DNA of 64,000 nt from Seriola aureovittata (taxonomy: Eukaryota; Chordata; Actinopteri; Carangiformes; Carangidae). A program made the translations under genes and the position numbers. The DNA is taken from the NCBI RefSeq assembly GCF_021018895.1, contig NC_079376.1, positions 17,416,001 to 17,480,000 of the forward strand. The letters run 5' to 3'. This document shows, in pieces, positions 35,866 through 48,957 of this stretch. The notes below the pieces were generated by a model. The model saw nothing but the letters and a program-made list of their open reading frames with translations, did no database searches and was not told where the DNA came from. The number at the start of each line of letters is the position of its first letter. The stretch's first letter is position 1.

Positions 35866-38800
35866 CTCCAAGCAGTATGATTGAAACTAACAATCAGGCT
35901 CACGACTGCCTCTCTAACCTTTTCGCTAACACTGGTCATTTCCATATCTGGCACTACGCATAATAGCAGGTTAAGTCCTGATAGTATTTTACTGGAACAA
36001 TGATTAATGATCTAACTGTGCTAATCTATAGTCCTGTCTGTCTGTGTTAATGCCAGACATGTGCTGCTCAGTGGGTATCACAGCAGCACCACCTGGCCTA
36101 ATGACCCTGCCTCTTACCAGTCAGCAGGTCTCTGGCTCGACCTGCTACAGATCAGCTGTAAGGAGGAGGGTGTGGGCGGGAGGGTGGAGTGGGGACGTAG
36201 GGATGTTATTGCCCCAACACACACGGACCTGGAGACGAAGGTGTTAGCTTGCCACCACATCATCTCAAAGGTGTCACATTTCAACCAAGCCCACACAGAG
36301 AGGGTGTTAATGTGAAAATTGTGTTTGTGTTTAAAGGCTCAGCACTACACTTGTTGTGGTGGCATTTATTTTAGATTTTTTTTTTATGAAGCACTTCTCT
36401 TACAAGCAGCATAGCTGTGTTCATTCAATGTTTTTCACGTTCGTGGCATCTGAATCATTGGACGCATTATGTTTGTAACCACACTCACGCCATAGTCATT
36501 TGATTAAAATTTAGCACCGTGTCATGGACATGTCACATTGACGATTTAAATGTAGCTATTGATAGGAGCTGTGGGGGAGTGGGAGTAATTGCATTCTGGT
36601 GATGACTTACTGTGTAATGTGGGGGCCAATATAAGTAGATGGCAGCAAAGTGACTCATTCTACGCTACTGTAGCTCATTGCAGTTCATTGAATTTGGTCA
36701 CTTCATAGACACAATGATCAACAACACTCACTGTCTTGGGGGGAGGGTGTCAGTCCGGGTTGTCAAAAGTTGGTCCTGGTCATATTGAGGACGTACTTCA
36801 ACATAGTATCTACTGTAAGAGAGAAGGTACACACTTTATATTCCTTAGGACATAAAGACTGTTTATTTTACGCTCATTCGCTCCCGTTGTTTTATGTAAC
36901 AGAACTGCGCACACCTCCTGTACTTTCTGTCGCACCTGTCCATGTGTACCTGCAATCCAAAAGCCAGTCCCCCAGCCTGCATCTTTATTCTTCTCCAGGT
37001 ACCATCACATTTCACCAAATAATTTGGGGTCTTGAATGAAAAGCTCCATGAAAGATTCCCATTAATTCTGTTTTGAGTGTGACAAAGACATCAGCTATGA
37101 TTTACCAGCTGTAGCCGGCAATTTGGTGCTTGTGTGGCGAACTACAGAGCACAAACAGGAAGCTACCCAGCCTGCACAGCAACTGTGAATTACAAAGTGA
37201 CTGCCAGTGAAAAAGCACACACAGTGCAGCAAAGATGTTGCAGGGATCTACTCTTCCTAGTAACTTAAATACTGTAATCAATTACTCATTACATATTACT
37301 CATTAATTAGTAATTACATTACGCCAGGCCCATCAAAGGTGCCTCGACGCAACTGCAAATTTTCCACACCCAATAAGCAACCAGCCGTCAGCTTATTTAC
37401 TGACCATGTACAGCTTCACAGTCTCACAGTAAACATACAGTAAAGATGTGGGGTTGACAGACACACCTTTCAACTCCTGAATGAAACCCGGGGATTTCTG
37501 AATGCAGGCATACCAGTGTTTAACGTTAACAAGCAACGGTGGAATTCAAGTGCATTTTTTCTGTACTTTAGGAAAATTTTGAGGTTCTCGTGCTTCACTT
37601 CCTAATTATGTGATTGCTGCATTTACTGGTTAATTTTCAGATTCAGATTATTAACACCAAATATAAATTAACTAATTATATGGATTAAACCACCTAGCTG
37701 TAATAAAGTGATTTACCAGCTGCAACATTAAAGTGACATATACATTAATGCATAAAAAAATCATAATCCAGTGATATAATATTGATTATTCTACTAAAGC
37801 AAAAGATCTGAGCACGTCTTCCACCACTGTAAGCGAGCCAGCTGAGAAGTGTCCCCTTGGTAACACTGGAACCAGATTCATTTATTCTTCCCCCACCAAC
37901 AGCACTAAAGCCACCCATCCCAGAGCCGTCTCTCCACTGACATCAGCACTCCATCAAACTCCATCAAACAAGGCGGTCCCCCCAGTCACTGTAATTGTAA
38001 TGTATTTACTACATTTTAAATTGTAGTGGTGTAAGTTGTTACTAAAAAGTAACCCTAACCCATCATGTTACTAAGCAACCCAACACTGCCCATTACATCC
38101 CTGTTGAGTATGGACCAAAGAACTTATCCAAAGAGTATTGGCACACGTCCTCTTTAAAGTTACAGTGAGGTACGTTAGCCATGCAGCATATCTAATGATG
38201 CTACTCTGTACTCTGACATTCTTTGGCACCATATTGAGACTTCCTCATACAAATCTCTCAGTCTTGTAATATCGAGAGTCATAAAATTCCTTTATTTTAT
38301 TTTTTTCTAGTATTCTGACACATTTTAATGCATAATATGAACATATGCTTTATCACAAATGTGTACAAGCAAGCAGCTTTTTGTGTTTACTTCCTGAGCT
38401 TTAAAATACTTAACAGATGTGAGTAATAATGTCAATAATGCTAGGCTAACACAAACATAAAAATCTTCAACTCTAGCAAAATGTTGTCAATGCATACCGG
38501 CCTTGAACGTCACCACAGCGGGGCAGATCATGTCTCGTCTGACACGACGCACTCGCTATTTTTGGAACAGGTCAGTGCATCACATTATGGCTCAGCTAAG
38601 TTATGTGACTGCAGCACCCGTTGTTCTCATTAGCAAGCAATAGTCTCGTCAAAAACCCGGCGCTTCAAACAGCCCTCAGATGGTCTCTAATGCACCGGCT
38701 GTATTTTTAATGTAGGGTCTGTGAAGGCATGGGTAGAGAGACACAACAGCAAAGACTTGTGAGAGAATACATTAATACCATTGAAGAGATCTGGATGCTT

Positions 38801-38880
38801 TATTTGTGTGATTCAGTTTTCGGTGCTGCCAAACTGCAAACTTTCAGTACATGGACTCATCTCTGTGCAGAAATCAGACA
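35866..38880. other. Unique DNA, minus-strand exon candidate
   Basis: Holds a minus-strand 38-nt exon candidate at 36118-36155 and a patch with 'ttactcatta' repeats (37270-37325) that looks like a repeat edge. 'gtaacccta...caacccaacactg' near 38045-38090 may be the other edge of the same element. Otherwise nothing recognised. Confidence 0.4.
36118..36155 (-). other. Minus-strand exon candidate, 38 nt
   Basis: The minus strand reads a C/T-rich tract of some 30 bases, ctcctccttacag, then 38 bases, then GACTG|gtaagagg. Only one frame is open (LICSRSSQRPAD). Strong sites, but no partners found. Confidence 0.13.
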
Positions 38881-38886
38881 GAGAGA

Positions 38887-38941
<55 letters not shown>
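38881..38941 (+). repeat. (GA)n microsatellite
   Basis: About 30 GA units with one GT interruption at 38891-38892. Pure purine, so able to form triplex structures. Confidence 0.97.
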
Positions 38942-38945
<4 letters not shown>

Positions 38946-41900
38946 CGATAGAGAGAGACCTTCAGAGAGAATTTACAGCAGTGAATCCACACTTGATTCT
39001 TTCAAGATGTCCAGAGCAATATTAAACTTTGCTTGTGCTTATCCTGCAGAAAAACACACTGAGTAAACAAGGGAAAGAGAGGCTCAGGACTCGGATAAGA
39101 GAGTGTGTGCGTACCTCTGTGGGTGAACAAGAGCCAGCTAGAGAGTGTGCACGGAGTAAACTGGTAGGGAAAAAAAAAAGAAGTTATTTAGGGAGAGGAG
39201 AGATAGAAAAAATACTCCAGACAGCCTTTTGGCCACAGTACAGTCCAGATTCAGAGGGTCAGTGCATTCATAGTGTATGTACACAGTATTTTGTATCCTG
39301 ACTTGTCCGAGTGGCTTAAAAATCTGCACCTGAAAACCCCTGTATCCACGGTCCAAGAAATACACAAGACTATCTTCCCCTCTCTGGTCCTTTGCCAATG
39401 ATTACTCAGAGATTTGAACTAGTTAGAACGATGATGAAAGACACTGGATCTTAACCAGAAGCTTGACTTTGGTTTATTGTTTTACACTGCTTGTACACAT
39501 CACGCACGGAGGATTGTGTTCACCGAAGACTCAACATCAATGTTATCAATAGCAAATTCAAATGATTATCTCCTATAATGAAAAGTTTAAATTCAATTCA
39601 GTTGTATTAATCAATGAAAGGAACACAACAGACCTTCACAGCTGCCACTGTCATCTTCCCCACTAGGCCCTTGATGCTACTTGACAGATGCAAACACTCA
39701 CTCACCAGGCCTGACTTTCTTTCCCCATTCTCTCCATCTCTATAATTCTCAAAAAAAAAAAAAAACCTACCAACGATGACTCCATTTTCCTCATGACTGG
39801 GCAGTCTCACCTTTGACCTACCTCCCCGGGCTGCTCGCCTTGCGGGAGCACAGTGTGTCCACGGCACATCAGAGGTCATGACTATTTGTCACAGATCTCA
39901 GCATCTCTGTTCGCTCTACGCCACAGCATAGCAATGCGTGTAAAGTGAAGCAGGAGCGGGATTCATAGAACTCCCGGCCTTACCAAACCTGTCTTAAAAC
40001 AAATGGGTAAGGGACGAACACTTTAAAGGCAATCATAGGTCATAACTTGAAAGCTGCGTTTAGATAAAATCATGATTCCGAAGCACTAGAGAGAGAAGTA
40101 CAATTATTTTTCTGCACTTCAATCTAGAAACAGTACACTAGACACTAGACTTGACATGTTTAAAAAGGCACAAGCCATGCTGTTTTGCACATCATTGTGG
40201 ATTGTTTTGTACAATTAAGTCTAATTTTAATGCAGCACATCACTACAGCAACGTGAGGATATGTTACTGTCATGAATGTAGGAGAGACAAATGATAATGA
40301 GAGCAAAATCATCAGTAAAATCACTGCACCCTCATACCGACTTATTTCACACACTTGTTTTGGAGACGCACCACTGAACTCTCCACCTCTACATCAAACA
40401 TGACTGGACCACATGATTTGGTCGAACTAAACTGTAGTTGAGCTTGTGGAACACCTACTGTACAAAAGGAAAAAAGCATCCCTTACTTGAAATGTTTGCT
40501 CTCATTTAGAGCCATTCGAGCACGACGTTCACTTCATAAAAGGAGCGCACCACCTACATGCAAAATCCTAAACAAAACTTAAAACATCCAATACACCATT
40601 AATAATGCATTTACAGTATTAAACAACAACAGTGTCCAACTGTGACATCTGCTGACCAAAATCAACAATGCAACCACTGAGCACCACTGAGCATTTCACT
40701 GTTTCTGTAAATATTTACACCTGTCAAACACCGGAAATCATTCAGTGAGCGATGTGCTGTATATGTTAATATACTTTTTGCCAATTGAGGCAGGGAATCA
40801 GACAACTGGTAAAGTATTGATTGATTGATTTTTTTTCAGTAATGAAAAGGAGCAAATAGCCACAGTGGATGAAACAAAAAATTAGGTCACAAGAATTATG
40901 TACAGTAAGTGTTAGGGATTATTTCACTAAGCGTTATAACCAGGTGAAAATAAAGGTGACAAATTAGCCCCAGTTTTAATTATATTCAACTGTATCATAC
41001 GTCAATATATGCCTGGTCCTGCCGGGAAACGAGTCAATTCTCTTCACAGACATCTAAAAATCATTAGCGTCATTATCGAACTCTCATGTGTGATAATAAT
41101 GAGAATGAGTTCTGATTTGGCATCATGCTGTGTGAATTGGCCTCAGCAGAAACTTGAAGTAATGCAGTGAGAAGCCCCCTGAGAGAGGGGAGAGTTGCAG
41201 GGATCAAACTGAAGGCAAAATAAGCTGCACTGTTGCGGCATCCCTCCACCCACACACTCCCTCTGCTCACTCACACGTACGTACTCCAGTCATCTCTGCT
41301 GTGCACCGTATACGTGTGTGTGTGTGTATGATCAGGATGCGCATGTGTTTCCTGTTCGTTGTCCCTCATCATTCATTCCTCTCCTTGTCACCCCCAACCT
41401 CCCCCCTTTTGCTCATTCTCCCAGTCCCTCCCACCATGTTTTGATCTCTTTCTTCTTTTCTCTCCCACTCGCTCTCAGTCACAAAAAACATGCGCATGCA
41501 CATGCACCCGTATATCCACCCACACACACACACAGTTGGCACGGCCGAGTCCCCGACAAGCAGCGCGGTTTTTGGTGTGGGGTTATGCAAAGAAATACAA
41601 AAATCGGTGCGGCACCACTGCCTAATGGTGTCTCCATGGCAACTACAGGAGCAAGGCCCTGCGATGCGGTGTCAAACAAACACTGGATTTTAAACCTTAG
41701 CAAAGAAATGAGCTGTGTGTAGTGGTGGTGGTGGGATGGGGTCATTTAAATAGCAGAAATGAACTCTGTCCACATTTTCACCAATGCATAATATTTAACA
41801 TTGTTTGAGAGTAACATTTATATTGTGAATCAGCTTTTTCCATGTGTATGATGTTTACACTGAGTGAAATAATCAAACTCCTTATGGCTACAAAGATCCA

Positions 41901-42139
41901 TCAAATGGAAATGTCCCATTTATCTTGTGCATCATTTCATAGACTATGAAAACTTTGGGATGCGCACAGGAACTGAAAATGAAGAGTTAGCAAGGCTGAT
42001 CCATCTGCTAGATACAGGATGAAGCGGGACGGACACTCTGAAACTTTCGCTTTCCAATTGAAGTTTATCAGAACATCTATCACAAAAAGTGACCACTGAT
42101 CATTTAAATTCACTGTGTGTTGTATTATTCAGAAAATGT
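38942..42139. other. Unique DNA, no gene supported
   Basis: Short TG/CA tracts at 41313-41328 and 41520-41534. On the minus strand an ATG frame beginning MTSDVPWTHCAPARR (from 39879) reaches a donor-like AAAG|gtgagact, but lacks partner exons. No repeats recognised. Confidence 0.4.
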
Positions 42140-42424
42140 CCCCTGACATATCTGTATATTAAACATGAAGCCGGAGCCAGCGGCTGGCTAGCTTAGCTTA
42201 GCATAAAGACTGGAAAAAGAGAAGCCACTAGCCCGGCTTTTTCCAAAGATAAGAAAATAGTAATAAAGGGTGACTTTTGTCTCATCCTGTTTTCAGCCTA
42301 AACCAGGTGAACCATTTGCAAAATCCAGCCTCATTTTTACTGTAAAAAATAATCAAACAATCTCCTCATGCAACTCCTGACAAGAAAGTGAATAATCGTA
42401 TTTCCCCAAATATTGAATTATAAC
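42140..42424 (+). mobile_element. MITE-like repeat family C, 3' part
   Basis: Begins near 'tctgtatattaaacatgaag', passes the core 'gcttagcttagcataaagac' (42190-42209), and ends 'gacaagaaagtgaataatcg' then 'tatttccccaaatattga' (42379-42416). This right end is the inverted counterpart of the left end of the copy at 19770. Together the two copies define an element with inverted termini and no coding capacity. Confidence 0.7.
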
Positions 42425-42905
42425 ACTGCATAGTTTGCAAAGTGTGATGACTTATAAGAACCCTCTTGAAAACAAAATGATGCTCCTCAGGGAGCTTTCC
42501 TTTCCTTTTACATACAAAAAGTTCCACGTACTACATCGACACAGCTATACTGCAGAGAAGAAGGGCACCTCCATATAAACACATATCCCTGTTACACTAC
42601 AGCCAGAGGTTGGGATGGTGGTGTGCCATGTCACACATCAGTTCATCATCCTGTGACTTGGTGTCTGTCAGAGGCGTGAAGGTGTGTCAGCAAACTGCTG
42701 GTGGAGGTAAAGGGACAAAGCATCGCAGCTGGAGCAGCTCGTTCAACTCATTCAGGCGGAACTTTCAAGAGGCGGGCCCAAGCGGTGCTTTCAAGTAGCA
42801 AAGAGGTTGTTCTGTTTCAGTGCATGAGTCATTTGGCTTTAATGCTTTACCTGTGGCTGAGCTCTGGCACTGGCTCAGGCTGCAGTGCAACCTACTGACT
42901 GCCCG
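42425..42905. other. Unique non-coding DNA
   Basis: No feature recognised; short open frames only. Confidence 0.5.
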
Positions 42906-43030
42906 GAGAAAGAGAGAGAAAAGGAGGAGAAAAAGAAAAGATGAGATGAAGCGGAGGGAAAGAGGGATAGAGCGAGTGTGCTGGTGAGTGACAGACACAG
43001 AGAAAGAGAGAGAGAAAGAGAGAGAGCAGG
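42906..43030 (+). repeat. Purine-rich GA tract
   Basis: About 125 bases, overwhelmingly A and G, with short GAGAGA runs and a few pyrimidines. Capable of triplex formation. It is followed at 43039 by an ATG opening MLRQKRRGLSPLVFLLGSVQ, discussed in the findings. Confidence 0.85.
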
Positions 43031-46000
43031 GCAGCAAGATGCTGAGGCAAAAGAGGAGAGGGCTTTCTCCTCTTGTTTTCCTTTTGGGTTCAGTTCAAGA
43101 TTCTCCGTCGGGCGGGAAGCCTGCTCTGAAGAGGCGACTGTTCAGAGCCTCACTGGCATCCAGCATGTTTGCTCGAGTGTGTGTGTGTGTGTTTGTGTAT
43201 GTGTGTTTTCCAAAAAGAGAGGGGTTGACGGAGTCAGTTGGACACTGATTGGAGTCAAAACCTTTATGCCAGCAGATGCATTGTGCATTGACAGGTGTTC
43301 ACGCCTCACACACAAACACAGCATATGCAAACACACATGCCACAAACTGACACATCTGACACCAGCAGCTGATCATGTAGAGTGAGTGCCTCATCCCAAA
43401 ATGAAACACCCTACTGACCAGTGACTTAATGGAACAAGCCAGGCCACCATTTGTATGTCCAACAGGTCATGTGCTCATCGAGAGCTGTGGAGCATTATCC
43501 CCATCCAAAAAAAGAAAAACAAACAAAAAAGAAAATCCCTGCTGCATAGCTGTCATCAGTGTCTGCCGCTGAAACGATGATCCATGACAAATTAAATTCT
43601 TTCAAATGAAGCTGTCACCCATTTTTATCTCGCTCTTTTCCATTTCAGTCAAACATATTTCTTTACTGAAAAGTTCCCACAGCTGCATTGCAACAGATCA
43701 GACATAAAGACAGTGTGTCTCTTTACGTAAGAAGCCGATTTTCAGAGACACCTCACCGTCGTTCCAGTAGCTGGTCCCTGTTGGACTGTGAAAATATGCT
43801 TAAGGTGTGCAAATCGACATGAGTGGCCCGCAATCCGTGAAATCTGAGCTCTGCAAACATGATTTGTTACCCCGGCGATGCAAACAGACCTGAATCGACG
43901 TCAACCACCTCTTCAAAACTTGACTATCAGCAAACCCTCACAGACTAGTAACCTGTATAAGATCCCTGGCCTTCCTTAACTCTTTTAAGATGTGTTACTC
44001 CCGGCCTCTTGCACAAATTGAATTAATTACTCCTTGTCATAATAGTTACAGATTTTCCTATTACACATATAATTCACGTGAAATTACGCAAATTAGTATT
44101 GTAATGTGCTGACGGCAGGATTCTATGCATGGTCTCGCAGCTACAGCTACATGTCAAGACGCAGAGGGGGGACAGACTCTAGGATTCCTTTAATGCCGTT
44201 ACTTGTTCTCTGGGATTTGTTTATGGCTGATGGCTGCTTTCATTGTTTGTTTGTCATTGTGAGTTTCAGTTTTGAAGCGTCCATGACTGTTGCTGTCAAA
44301 AGCTGCAGCGAGTCCATTGTCCCAGATATCCGAACGTGAGCCACTAAGAACGCTCAGAACGGTTCTTCCATCTGTGCGCTCTTTAAGGCGCAGATCCTTG
44401 TCCGTGTACATAAATACCAATTTGTCCATTTTCCCAGTCTTCATTTGCTACTTCTGGGAAACGCTTGCTGAATTCAGGAAGCGCACTGGCAAAGTGCATC
44501 AAGCAGAAATGGAATAAATAACGTTGTGTGGTCAACTCACATGTGGCGAGGCCTCAACCAAACTAAACATGACACGCAGATATCATGGTAATTGACCTAA
44601 GGAAAATACATTATGTAAGCAAGCTGTTGGTGCAATCAAATTCAGCCGCCACTCAACAGTCATTCATCTTGCTTGAAAGTAAATGTGACAGCATCATTTT
44701 CAGCGGGCCAACAGCTGTAACTGTCTCACTCCTGGTTCGTCCTGATTCCTTGTCAGACTGCTGAAAGGGACAAGCCCAACAGAGCGGCAATCTATAGCCT
44801 GTCATTGTCAGCCAGGTTAACATACACTGTACATGTCTAGATCACTCAGGGTTGGAGCTTTATTACAACTAATCAGTGCAGAAGCAAATGCACTGCAGCT
44901 TAATACGGGGATATGGGTTAACTGGTTAGTGTGTTGTTTGTTTGCATACACAATATGCCGGGTTTGAAATGAACATATACAAACCTTCCAAATGTAACGC
45001 TAACATATTATCATTGCTAGTGCGGTCATCAAGTTCCAAGCCGAGATAGCAAACACTGGAGCTACTTCTGATAGCTACCACAAAAGCACAATTATACTGA
45101 TCAGTGCAATGTCTATGCACACCTGCTATTTTCATTACACTTGCAGGGAGCTGTGTGCAGAACAGTTTGTGAAGTGAAGTATAAATCCAAGGGTGTGGTG
45201 ATAAAGCTCAGTGGCATTGCTTGTTTAATATCTTTAAAACAGATGTGCCAGTCACAGTGGTAAATTAGGAAAATGGCTCCACTAACTGAGAGGAAAGTGC
45301 AGATCATGTTCAATAAGAAGTTGAAATTTTTTTTTTCGGTGTGCATAAAAATCAGTCTTAATAGTTTTCCCCTTCTTCTTAATCATCTATGCAGCCAGCG
45401 GCGCATGATGTTGCTTTACAAGCTCAATACCTGCCTGTATGCAAGGCCATAAAGCTTTGTCACCATGTTTTATGTGTTTAATGGGATGGGAAGTCAAATA
45501 ATGAATTCCACTGCAGCAGGTTAAAAACAGATTGTTAATGAGTTATTCAGTTGCGTTCAATAGCAGTGCGTGTTTACACAATATTATACAATACTGATGA
45601 TATATAGTAATCTGAAAAATATAGGCTAAATCATGTAAATGCTTCCTTTCCATCTCTCTCACAAGTTTTTACTAAACACAGTTATTGATGACAATTGAAT
45701 TGTTCTTCTTGGATATCAGTGAAATTACATCTAAATTTAGGGTATTAGGGCTTTTTTTTGTAGTGGTAAATATGGCGAAATGGATGAAATACATACATAT
45801 AATTTATATGCAAGACTGTCCAATACATATTGGTATATTTTAATACCTTCAGAGCCCTGATCCTTCAGATTAGTGGCATTATTGACACAGTTGTTCAAGT
45901 ATGGCAATAATAACACCAGACACAGTTTTTTAATTCCCATCAGATAGGTCCACCTGCACCTGCAAAAACTGCACACAGGCTGCTGGAAGTTACTGTAGAT

Positions 46001-46396
46001 TACAAGCATCTGTTCAAACACCATGGACTGATAGATGAAGAGCCTCTCTAACCAAGCCTACGCTGTCTGTGGCTGAGTAACACACTGTCTGAAAGCAGCT
46101 TTGGTGGGAGAGAGTCTGTCTGCAGTGCAGCAGTGGACATGAACATCCAAAGCATCTCCTCTGTCTGGCTGCAGTGCTTCACCAAGCAGGCTGATTTACA
46201 CCGGGGGGGCGAGAACCCGGGGACCCAGGTTGTAAATCGTCACCAGGTCGCCACCCACAGTCGAACGCCACTGAATACCTCACGAAGAGACGGCACTTGT
46301 ACTGTCGAGGAGTGTTTCCCAAAAGTGAGCGTGTGATGCTGACGTCTGAGCTGTCCACCACATTCAAGGGGATGGGGGCCAGTTGATAGTGTTGAA

Positions 46397-46400
<4 letters not shown>
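43031..46400. other. Unique DNA with weak exon candidate
   Basis: A TG tract lies at 43177-43193. The segment 43649-43726 is bounded by tcttttccatttcag and TTAC|gtaaga with one open frame (QTYFFTEKFPQLHCNRSDIK, then TVCLF); the donor is mediocre. 43980-44105 is AT-rich and repeat-poor. A tRNA-like A/B-box pattern near 44917-44975 is too degenerate to call. Confidence 0.4.
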
Positions 46401-46454
<54 letters not shown>

Positions 46455-46481
46455 CACACACACACACACACACACACACAA
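46401..46481 (+). repeat. (AC)n microsatellite
   Basis: About 40 AC units with a single interruption near 46454. It generates poly-Cys/Val frames on the minus strand. Confidence 0.97.
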
Positions 46482-47140
46482 GACAGTGGAAACGTGCGCA
46501 CACACATGCACTGTTTCTCCTTGACCACAGACTAAAAGCACTTCATTCACAAAACACAAAGCGACGCACAAGCTGCCCACGCAGCGCTCACTTCTCCATG
46601 AGAGAGTTTACATTAGACGCATGCAGCTGCCCACACACCCGCATGTAAGAACTCTCTCTCTCTCACACACACAATCACACACACACGCGCACGCACGCAC
46701 TGTGTAGTGTGCACCCTCAGCAGTGCTGTCATAGAATTTCCTTGTTATCGTCTGTGCTGCACGGCACTCCACACTCAGTATCTCTGCAGGGTTTCCCTCA
46801 GAAAAGGAAAATAATAACGCTGCACTTTCTTTTTTTTACACCCCCCCCCTCCCCCCGAGGAAACACAATCAGAGACTCAAATACACATTAATACAGCCAC
46901 TACCACTCCCCGATACCTAATTTAGATTGGATCATGGATGACAGTGTGTGCAGGATGCAGATCATATACAGTACAAGAGGGTAAACTCCTTTAATCCTGC
47001 CTGGATGTTTAAAAAGAGCTAACGATTTCAAGTTGCTGCAGTACAAGAGAATTTATTGCAGAGGTCTTTGGAAAACATGATGGAAGCTCAGTGAGCCCAA
47101 GTGGTCGTTATAAAGCACAGAAGCACACAGTTTGCACATA
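46482..47140. other. Compound repeat and C-rich DNA
   Basis: A CT-then-CA-then-CGCA compound microsatellite lies at 46651-46700 and a C-rich run at 46838-46856. No coding signal. Confidence 0.7.

Positions 47141-47199
<59 letters not shown>
47141..47199 (+). repeat. (CGCA)5-(CA)n compound microsatellite
   Basis: Five CGCA units followed by about 19 CA units. Alternating purine-pyrimidine throughout, so favourable to Z-DNA. Confidence 0.97.
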
Positions 47200-47200
<1 letters not shown>

Positions 47201-48927
47201 ACACGACTGCCTGCCATATGTTAACCATACCCTATGTTGGACCTGTTTGCGCACAACTTTTGCCAAATTATCATCTCCTCATTAGGACATGTCAACCCCC
47301 CTCCTCCTCCCCCCCTCCCCCTTAGGAAGAAACGAGCCAAAAGCGCTCCTGATGTCACCCACTACATCAAATGCAGAATAAAAAGATCCAGTGAGAGGAA
47401 GAACTTACCTGGCACAGAGTCTAAGAGCAGGAGGCATCTAAGAGAGCACGAGCTTCTCTGTCACCCGGAGACAGCGCAGCATCACACAGTCATATGTGCA
47501 AGAGATGTTTGGGTTAAAGACTTCCTGAGCTCTCCCCTTCTCCCTCGTCTATCCTATGACTTTTCCCTCACATTTATCCGGACCCTCTGACGATAGGTAA
47601 GAGGGTGGGGGGTGAGGGTAGGGGGTGGGTGGCAAAAGAACGAGGGCTAAAACGGGAAAGAAGGGTGGGAAAATGACAGTGAGATGCTCAGATCTCCTCC
47701 ACTGAGACGAGTTGAGAGCGCACCGTGAGGACCATCCACTGCAGCAGAGCAGAGTAGCGCGCAGCAAGAGAGGGAGAGAGGAGAGAGGCAGGCAAAACAG
47801 GCATTTGCTGCTGCTGGTTCCAACAGCATGGCTTGAGCAAAAATCTGGGACTGGAGTCTGGATCCTGGACTTTGTCACACAGCGTTTACCAGAACAGATG
47901 GAGAGTTATGGCGAGAAGAGGAGCAAGAGATAGTGAGAGGCTTTTGTTTTTTTGTTTTGTTTTTTTTGTTTTTTTTACATGGCACCAAGCAGACTTTTCC
48001 ACTATCTCAGTGTCATTCCTCTCTTGCAATACATCTAATAACACCCCCCCCTCTTCCTTCCCTCTTCTACTTTATGTTCACCATCATTCTCCGGCGTCTT
48101 CCGTTCTCCTTATCTGCATTGTGGCTGTGGATAAACTATTAAACTGACATCATATCAAGAGCTCTTTCCAAACAGGGAGAAGTCTCTTTTTTTTCTTCTT
48201 CTTCCAGTATGTCACCATCATCACTACTGACAATGACTTTCCTATCCTTTTGTTTTATTTCTCAATGTCTGCCTTTCTCTTTCTTGTGCTGTCTCACTCA
48301 ACAATAACGTGTGACACAGTGCAAACAGAGCATCGCATTTAGAATTCAAGGTAAAAGACTTAATGCATCAAAAAGGGGGTAACGCCACCGTGAATCATGG
48401 GACATTTAAGTTACATAACTGGTCAAATTATCCACATAGAGTATGAATAGGCACACAAGTGGATATCCATATTCAAAACATGTCAGATTTTAAAGGGAAT
48501 ACTCTCCAACAATGTGGCACATTTACCTATCTATCAATCTCTCTTATGGAGCAATTGGGCTGCCTGGCTGAAGTGCCTCTTGCTTGCTCTAACAGGGGAG
48601 CAGGCTTTTAGTTGGAGTCCTTCGGCCCCAGCAGGGCTCAAGGTCGCTTGGCAGAGCTGCTTGCCGGCAGCCCAAATCCCTCAATAATTAACAGTGGCAG
48701 ACAGGATGGAGCAGCTGTCAATCCAGATCTATAGGCCCGGTCAAGAGACCCGAGGAGCCAACCACCGCGCATTCTAACAGCGCTCAACCAGGTAGAGCTG
48801 GGGATTTATGAGCCCATTGAAAAAATTCATTCCCCTCCTTCACCGGAAAGGTGGGTACATGCATAATACTGATATTGTTTTCTGCCTCCATCAGGTAAAG
48901 AAAAAAAATAAATAAAAAAATGAAAGA
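47200..48927. other. 5'-UTR-like region, no gene assembled
   Basis: 47330-47960 is richer in G+C than its surroundings. It holds a plus-strand donor (GATAG|gtaagagg at 47597) and a strong minus-strand donor (CCAG|gtaagt, exon edge 47409). A polypyrimidine-flanked acceptor lies at about 48205. The pieces do not join into one open reading frame. Confidence 0.35.
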
Positions 48928-48957
48928 GGGACGGGACGGGACGAGACGGAGGAGGGG
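48928..48957 (+). other. GGGAC-repeat G-quadruplex candidate
   Basis: Three GGG runs with AC spacers, followed by GAGACGGAGGAGGGG, fit a relaxed four-run quadruplex pattern. Confidence 0.45.

Noticed and set aside
44917..44975. tRNA-like A-box/B-box pattern, possible SINE
   Set aside because: The B-box (gggtttgaaat) and A-box are too degenerate, no cloverleaf can be drawn, and no second copy was seen.
48208..48350. Possible exon after cttcttcttccag, with ATG frame MSPSSLLTMTFLSFCF
   Set aside because: The frame stops within about 32 codons and the other frames stop before the donor at 48351.
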